Part shown: positions 58,640-64,000 of the stretch, in pieces
Layout: each line of letters opens with the position of its first letter
Position numbering within the stretch: the stretch's first letter is position 1
Assembly (NCBI RefSeq): GCF_011386835.1
Contig: NC_088792.1
Location: forward strand, 38,988,882 to 39,052,881
DNA from: Chrysemys picta bellii
Taxonomy: Eukaryota > Chordata > Testudines > Emydidae
Length of the DNA: 64,000 nt
Direction of reading: 5' to 3'
The notes under the pieces: model-generated
Databases searched by the model: none
Seen by the model: only the letters and a program-made list of their open reading frames with translations
Told to the model about the DNA's origin: nothing
Position numbers and translations under genes: made by a program

Positions 58640-59050
58640 TTCCTTCTGGGGGTCTCTCTTCTACTTGTTCTCATCCCAAAGCATCTTTACAGACATGGGG
58701 AGCCGTACAGTATTGCCATTCATTCCTATCTATAGCTTCTCTCTCCACTAAGTCCAGCCTGGCCATGTCCCTGCTTATGATGTCCTGCCATCTAGTTGGT
58801 GGTTGGCTTCCAGGTCTGACTGACCTTGGTTGCGTTTGCATTATTTTCTTTGCATCCTGTCATCTGTTTGTCTTCTGTAGTGTCCCCACCACTGAAATAT
58901 TTTCAACTGCAGCCAAGCCTGTTCCAATTTCACATCCTACTCTCTTAATTTCTTCATTTGTGTTCAGATCATTCCACTTTACACCTGCCATCTTCCAAAG
59001 AGCTCTCACCTCTACTGCCTCCAGCCTTCTCTCTGTAGCTTATGGTACTA
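58640..59050 (-). pseudogene. RTE-type LINE ORF2 C-terminal fragment, dead
   Basis: On the minus strand, translation gives RRLEAVEVRALWKMAG near the start and GSQPPTRWQDIISRDMARL further on, then EAIDRNEWQ. The motif RPxTRWxDxIxxDM...A.DRxxW is typical of the C-terminal end of RTE/BovB-like LINE ORF2 proteins. At least one internal stop follows LQKTNR. The plus-strand 150-codon frame over the same DNA is its antisense shadow. Confidence 0.72.
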
Positions 59051-59719
59051 CAAATAACCTTAACTAGTATTAATAACTTATTTACTCCACTGCTGGGTCT
59101 AAGTGACCCAGCTGTGTCGCAGAAAAATCTTGTTTTGGAGAATGGATGGCCAGAGTCCATCCTGAAAACATGATGGGGGAGGAAGGAGGGAGATTTAAAC
59201 AACAAAAAGCCCCCAAGCCAAACTAAGTGCCTTACCTCTAGCTGAGTGTTTGTTTCTCATTGTTGTGCTTAATAAGGTTAGCATTTTAAATTGCCCCAGC
59301 TAGGCTTTGAAGTTAACACTTGGTTGAATGGAGGATGGCAGATGGAATAGTTCACATGTTTTCCGCTGTACTGAAGGATGTTTTCTGCAAGGCTGGATTA
59401 ATACAAAAGCTATCTCACAATGGAAAGAACTTGAAATTTAATTAAAAATATCACACGCTATAATTCCGCAGAAAACAACAAAAATTGCAGAGGGAACGTA
59501 ACATTTTGCATTGGAGATTTTTTTTTCAGTGTCTCTGTTGTTGAGTTGCTACTGAATGCTCTCCTCCATTGGTGCATCTATTGGAATAATGTATATTAAT
59601 CAAAGGGGAATTCCCTTAATATTTTATTGTAATAGGACTAATAGGGCCAAGAAAATTGACTGTTAGTGCCATTGAATCATTTCATTTATTTACTCATGTT
59701 TCTGTTTTAAGACTTACAG
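59051..59719. other. Noncoding stretch, nothing recognised
   Basis: AT-rich; no repeat family or coding signal is identified. Confidence 0.4.
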
Positions 59720-59723
59720 AATA

Positions 59724-59842
59724 GGGTGACCAGATAGCAAGTGTGAAAAATCAGGACGGGGGTGAGGGGTAATAGGAGCCCATATAAAAAAAAGCCCCAA
59801 ATATCGGGACTGTCCCTATAAAATTGGGACATCTGGTCACCC
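59724..59842. mobile_element. TA-flanked MITE, 119 bp
   Basis: The termini GGGTGACCAGAT (59724-59735) and ATCTGGTCACCC (59831-59842) are perfect inverted repeats. TA lies on both sides (59722-59723 and 59843-59844), as expected for Tc1/mariner-type integration. The interior TCGGGACTGTCCCTATAAAA is characteristic of a MITE common in turtle and crocodilian genomes. Confidence 0.93.
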
Positions 59843-59844
59843 TA

Positions 59845-60199
59845 TTACAGAAAGAGTTTTAATTGTTAAGATGGAAGAGTATTAGCTTTACAAAAAACAG
59901 TCCAAGTCTCTACAAAGATAAAAATCTAATGGAAATCAATGTAAATTTTGCCAGAATAAAAGCCAGGTAAAAACTGAATAAGGACTTCAAGATTTGGCCT
60001 ACCACCACCACTTAGGACTGATATGGCACTTTTCACATACAGTGCCATGGGATTCCTCACAGTGCATGTGTAAATCTTTGCGGGATACAGACCTAATTAA
60101 TTCTTCTGAGATAAGTATTATTAGCATGTAGTTTGCTGTGAATGTCTGTTTCAGTAAGACATTTCTCATTCTTTGTTCATTAATACTTTACTACTATTA
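59845..60199. other. Noncoding stretch, nothing recognised
   Basis: Unique-looking AT-rich sequence between two MITEs. Confidence 0.4.
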
Positions 60200-60207
60200 T
60201 TATACAG

Positions 60208-60518
60208 CAGGGGTAGGCAACCTATGGCACGCGTGCCGAAGGCAGCACGCGAGCTGATTTTCAGTGGCACTCACACTGCCCGGGTCCTGGCCACCTGTCC
60301 GGGGGGCTCTGCATTTTAATTTAATTTTAAATGAAGCTTCTTAAACATTTTTAAAACCTTATTTACTTTACATACAACAATAGTTTAGTTATATATTATA
60401 GACTTATAGAAAGAGACCTTCTAAACACATTAAAATGTATAACTGGCACGCGAAACCTTAAACTAGAGTGAATAAATCAAGACTCGGCACAGCACTTCTG
60501 AAAGATTGCCGACCCCAG
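60208..60518. mobile_element. hAT MITE, 311 bp, perfect target duplication
   Basis: The left end CAGGGGTAGGCAACC and the inverted right end CTGGGGTCGGCAATC match closely. TTATACAG is duplicated perfectly at 60200-60207 and 60519-60526. The TATGGCACGCGTGCC near the left end is typical of a widespread reptile hAT MITE family. No transposase is present. Confidence 0.95.
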
Positions 60519-60526
60519 TTATACAG

Positions 60527-61617
60527 AGTCATATACAAGGGTTAAAGACAGTGGATGAAATCTGGCCTCACTGACTTCAATGGGACAGGATTTCACTCAG
60601 TGTCCTGGACCTAGAAAACAAGTTATCTAACTGTTTACACTCAGGGATTTAACTTGATTTGGCCATTCCATAAGGATGGGACCAGAATATTTTACATACA
60701 CATCCATAGTGGCTGGCCAAAAATGTATTTAAAAACTGGTTTAGCTGTAAATGGCCCCCAAACTTGCAGCATGATCCTGAGAAGTGCTGAGCACCACATT
60801 TCAGATCCTCAGTTTCTAGGGCAAAATAGATAGAGTTAAAGATCAAGTGTACATCAAATTCCCTGATGTTTCTTATGCTTTCTATTGTTTGCACAATTAT
60901 AGTGTGTTTTCTTGGTGTTTTGGCAATGCATTTTAAAACAAACAAACTACAAAGCTTCCTCACATTCCTTTAACAGTAAAGAAAACAGGGGAGAATATGT
61001 ATTTTGGCAAGTACTGGCATATCATATAGGAGAGTAATGCAAAGTGCTGTGCTCCATTTTCTGCTAGCAGCTGTTATCATGGTTGAATGTCAATAATAAA
61101 AATTAATAATAGAACTGTTCAGTCTGGAATTATATTGTCCAAGACAGATTTTATTTTTTGGGGGGGGGGGCGGGAGAGGGAAGTATGTTTTTTACAACAA
61201 GGAAGAACCTGTAATTATCTTTTTTCACATGTAAAGCTAAAGATAGGCAGGGATCAGAAGCTCAGATCTGCAAACTCCTGTACTTTGGGAAGTTCTCACT
61301 GGCTCCTGTTTTTATAACTTGCTGAATCAAAATTCTTCCTCGGCACAGCCCCAAACTTTGCAAAGAGTTCAGATCCATATCTAAACTCTGGGTTCATTCC
61401 TACATAACACTGGCACTTGTTCAGAATGGATGGATGCACAAATTCTTCCAGATGGAACCTGGATGCCCATGTGAAAGCATTGCTGTTGTGTTTGATTAAA
61501 CTTCCAGAACACAAGGGCCTGATCCTTCTTTCAGGTACATAGTGCCTTTTTACCATGGGTCCAAGTTATCATTTGAAATCAGCTATAGACATGTACAAGA
61601 TAACTTTTTGCCTTAAT
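60527..61617. other. Noncoding stretch, one old MITE fragment
   Basis: The part 60550-60600 has CACTGACTTCAATGGGACAG, a word of old palindromic MITEs. A G-run lies at 61160-61169. Nothing else is recognised. Confidence 0.4.
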
Positions 61618-62184
61618 ACAATAACTCCTCACTTAACATCATCCTGGTTAACATTGTTTCGTTGCTGATCAATTAGAGAACATGCTCATTTAAAGTTGCG
61701 CAATGCTCCCTTATAATGTTGTTTGGCAGCCGCCTGTTTTGTCCACTGCTTGCAGAAGGAGCAGCCCATTGGAGCTAGTGGTGGGGGCTTGGAACCACGG
61801 TGGACCAGCAACACCCCCCATCAGCTCTCCTAAGTTCCCTGTGCAGCAGCCGCCCAGCAGGCTATCAATTGCCGGGCAGTTCAGCTGTCCCTCCTCCTAC
61901 TGCCATGTGCTCCTGCCCTCTGCCTTGGAGCTGCTTTAGGGAGCCCCCTGCTGTGCGGGGGGGGGGAGGGGAGAGGGGTGCTAATGTCAGGTGTCTCCCT
62001 CCCCCAGCTCCTGCCCCCCAGCTCCACAGAGCAGTGGGGGACATGATGACAGGGCTCAAGACGGAGGGAGCTTGTTGGCAGCAGCTGCTGTCTCACTTTG
62101 CAGATCTACTTAAAAAGGCAGTGTACTTAGAGTGGGGTCAGCATTCTTAAAGGGGCAATGCCCGTCTCTGGCTCTCCCACACAT

Positions 62185-62185
<1 letters not shown>

Positions 62186-62254
<69 letters not shown>

Positions 62255-62278
62255 TGTGTCTCTGTCTCTCTCTGCCAT
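62186..62278. repeat. Compound (TC)n(AC)n microsatellite
   Basis: About 15 TC units run directly into about 18 AC units, then GTGTGTCTCTGTCTCTCTC. The tract lies inside the Tigger-like element. Confidence 0.97.
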
Positions 62279-62501
62279 GCTGTCTCCCCTCCCTCCATTC
62301 GTGCTGTCTTGTATAGTGTGAGGCTACATTAACAACAATGTGTTAACCCTTGAGGGCTCAGCCAAATGCTAGTTCATCATTTAGCAGTAAGGCATTCTCT
62401 GGGAAATATCCTTGCCTCTGACTTCGCCACCTCAGCCAAGCTTCACAATCATCATTGCTGTGTACAGTATTAAATTGTTTGTTTAAAACTTATACTCTCT
62501 C

Positions 62502-62567
62502 TGTGTGTGTGTATGTGTGTGTGTGTGTATATATATATATAATTTATATATATTTATATATATAAAA
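62502..62567. repeat. Compound (TG)n(TA)n microsatellite
   Basis: TG units interrupted once by TATG, then about six TA units and AT-rich palindromic TATATA segments. Also inside the Tigger-like element. Confidence 0.95.
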
Positions 62568-62954
62568 TGTTTTGTCTGGCGAAAAAAATTTCCCTGGAAC
62601 CTAACCCGCCCACCCCATTTACATTCATTCTTATGGGGAAATTGGATTTGCTTAACATTGTTTCGCGTAAAGTAGCATTTTTCAGGAACATAACTACAAC
62701 ATTAAGCGAGGAGTTACTGTATAGTGCTTTCTATTCAAGTATCTTGGGGCCCAGCCATGAGAGTGGTGGCCTAGAGTCAATGGGAGTAGAAGATGTATAG
62801 CACTTCCCAGGAGCCAGGGCACAGGATCATGTTCCCAAAGTTCATTATAAACACTAATTAAGACCCTTAGTACTCCTGGGAGATAGGAAGTAGTAGTATT
62901 CCTGTTTTACAGATGAAGCCACAGAGGGACTTGCTCAAAGTTACATAGATTTTT

Positions 62955-63080
62955 GGACCAGATCTGCTACCCTTACTCATGCTGAATTGCACCTTACTCC
63001 TGGAGTAGCCTAAATGAAGTCAGTGGGATTACTCAAGGACTAATATGCTGAATGTTAGTAAGGGTGGGAGAATCTGGTCC
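62955..63080. mobile_element. Palindromic MITE, 126 bp
   Basis: The left end GGACCAGATCTGCTACCCTT pairs with the right end AAGGGTGGGAGAATCTGGTCC (one bulge). An internal GTGGGATTACTC word is paired imperfectly. No coding capacity. Confidence 0.75.
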
Positions 63081-63234
63081 TTTGTGGCAAAGTCAGGTAT
63101 AGAACTCGGATCTCCTGATGCTCAGTGCTATGTTTCACACTGACCATCCTTTTCCTGAATACACAGTGACGGGCAAGTCAATATCAGACCAAGTTTATAC
63201 TTAGTCTCAAATGTACTTTGGAATCACATCCAAA

Positions 63235-63320
63235 AAAGCTACATCAAAAGAATGTTAAAGTTGCACAGTCAAGCATTCAGAAGTTAGGAAATGTCAGAAT
63301 TCAGGTAGCACAGACACCTT
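63235..63320 (-). repeat. Dispersed repeat A, inverted copy
   Basis: The inverted complement reads GAATTCTGACATTTCCTAAC then GCTTGACTGTGCAAC, matching 27840-27885 and the halves flanking the LTR at 45496. Confidence 0.7.
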
Positions 63321-64000
63321 ATCTCCCCCAGTTTGCAGATCATTCTGGGGCTTAGGCAGGAGATAGGCGTCTGAATGCCCGGAGCAAGGTGGCAGTGTGC
63401 ATGTCCTGAGGCTGAAGCATAGGTGACCAGGGAACTTTTACTCTGAAAATATAGGTTCAGAGTGAGTTTAGGCACCTACAGGGTTCAGTGCTATTTTTGT
63501 GGATTGCAGTGAAGCCTGAACTCCAGACTTAGGCACCTAATTACTTTTATGGTTCAGGGCCTAACTGCTTATGCATTTAATTAAAGCAGAACTTGTAACA
63601 CCATTTATAATAGTGCCATCTAGTGATTTCAAATAATATTGCTTCATCTAGATAGATTTTATGCCCTTTGTTTTGTATTGTGGCTAACTTTAGAAAAGTG
63701 TGGTCTCTGGCCACATTGACTAAACTTTGTAAATTAACCAAAGATCTAAACTCCTCCTAGATGGGAGATCCATGACTACAGATTAAGAGACAAATGACAC
63801 CGTAAGAAGTCATGGACAGATTCATGGCACTTTTACAGAGTGGGCCAGTTACATATTAAAAAAATTCCACTGGGTGTTTAAATATAATTCTATAGGTATG
63901 TATTGATTAAACAGTGGTTATACCATAAACTGTGACTTAATTACACCTGAAAACGAACCCTTTACTCCCATTGGGAAGCAGATGCTTAATGGGACTATTC
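63321..64000. other. Noncoding tail of window
   Basis: The part 63445-63560 has inverted TTAGGCACCTA words typical of old palindromic MITEs. No gene is recognised up to the window end. Confidence 0.4.

Larger units (their letters stand above)
61619..62719. mobile_element. Tigger-like DNA transposon, nonautonomous, ~1.1 kb
   Basis: The left end CAATAACTCCTCACTTAAC and the inverted right end CAGTAACTCCTCGCTTAATG match closely. TA lies at both edges. Subterminal TTAACATTGTTTCG recurs on both sides. CAGTAACTCC-type ends with TA duplication fit the pogo/Tigger group. The interior has no transposase. It holds a GC-rich part (61720-62060) and two large microsatellites. Confidence 0.78.

Noticed and set aside
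58615..59067. 150-codon plus-strand frame that looks protein-like
   Set aside because: It is the antisense shadow of an RTE-type LINE ORF2 fragment, which is recognisable on the minus strand.

Overview
The window is vertebrate nuclear DNA, most likely from a turtle or a close archosauromorph relative. I base this on its repeats. It has many truncated CR1 LINE 3' ends in both orientations, CAG-ended hAT MITEs, a Tigger-like and another TA-flanked MITE, solo LTRs starting TGTGAC, and a short retroposon (marker motif CACGAAAGCTTATGCT) that I know as abundant in turtle genomes. Species cannot be read from the sequence. I found no intact protein-coding gene and no tRNA, rRNA or known miRNA. The open frames are short, lack family motifs, and mostly fall inside repeats or GC-rich DNA. 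The only recognisable protein-coding relics are dead transposon genes: a CR1 reverse transcriptase, a hAT transposase and the C-terminal end of an RTE-type LINE.

Layout. Bases 1 to about 22,900 are almost free of transposons: two copies of the short retroposon plus microsatellites. This part carries three GC/CpG-rich blocks (about 8.5-10.1, 15.6-16.4 and 17.3-19.0 kb) in AT-rich, TAAT-rich DNA. That pattern is typical of a regulatory landscape around a developmental gene, but the gene cannot be named from here. From about 22.9 kb to the end the window is ordinary repeat-rich intergenic or intronic DNA, with dense CR1, hAT-like MITE and LTR insertions.

Many insertions can be read to the base. 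hAT-like elements with 8-bp target duplications lie at 24160, 41395, 44117, 47218, 51947, 53793 and 60208, with weaker cases at 29780 and 35314. TA-flanked elements lie at 59724 and 61619. LTRs with 5-bp duplications lie at 45496, 47421 and 57644. Two insertions are confirmed inside the window, because a second uninterrupted copy of the host repeat shows the empty site (27845 for the LTR, about 31460 for the 44117 hAT).

The most unusual structures are two fold-back copies of the short retroposon, each flanked by its own 13-14 bp target duplication (14765-15004 and 39156-39311), and a perfect 40-bp hairpin with a 4-base loop at 50309-50392. No genes act together here. The functional content, if any, is regulatory and lies mainly in the first 20 kb.
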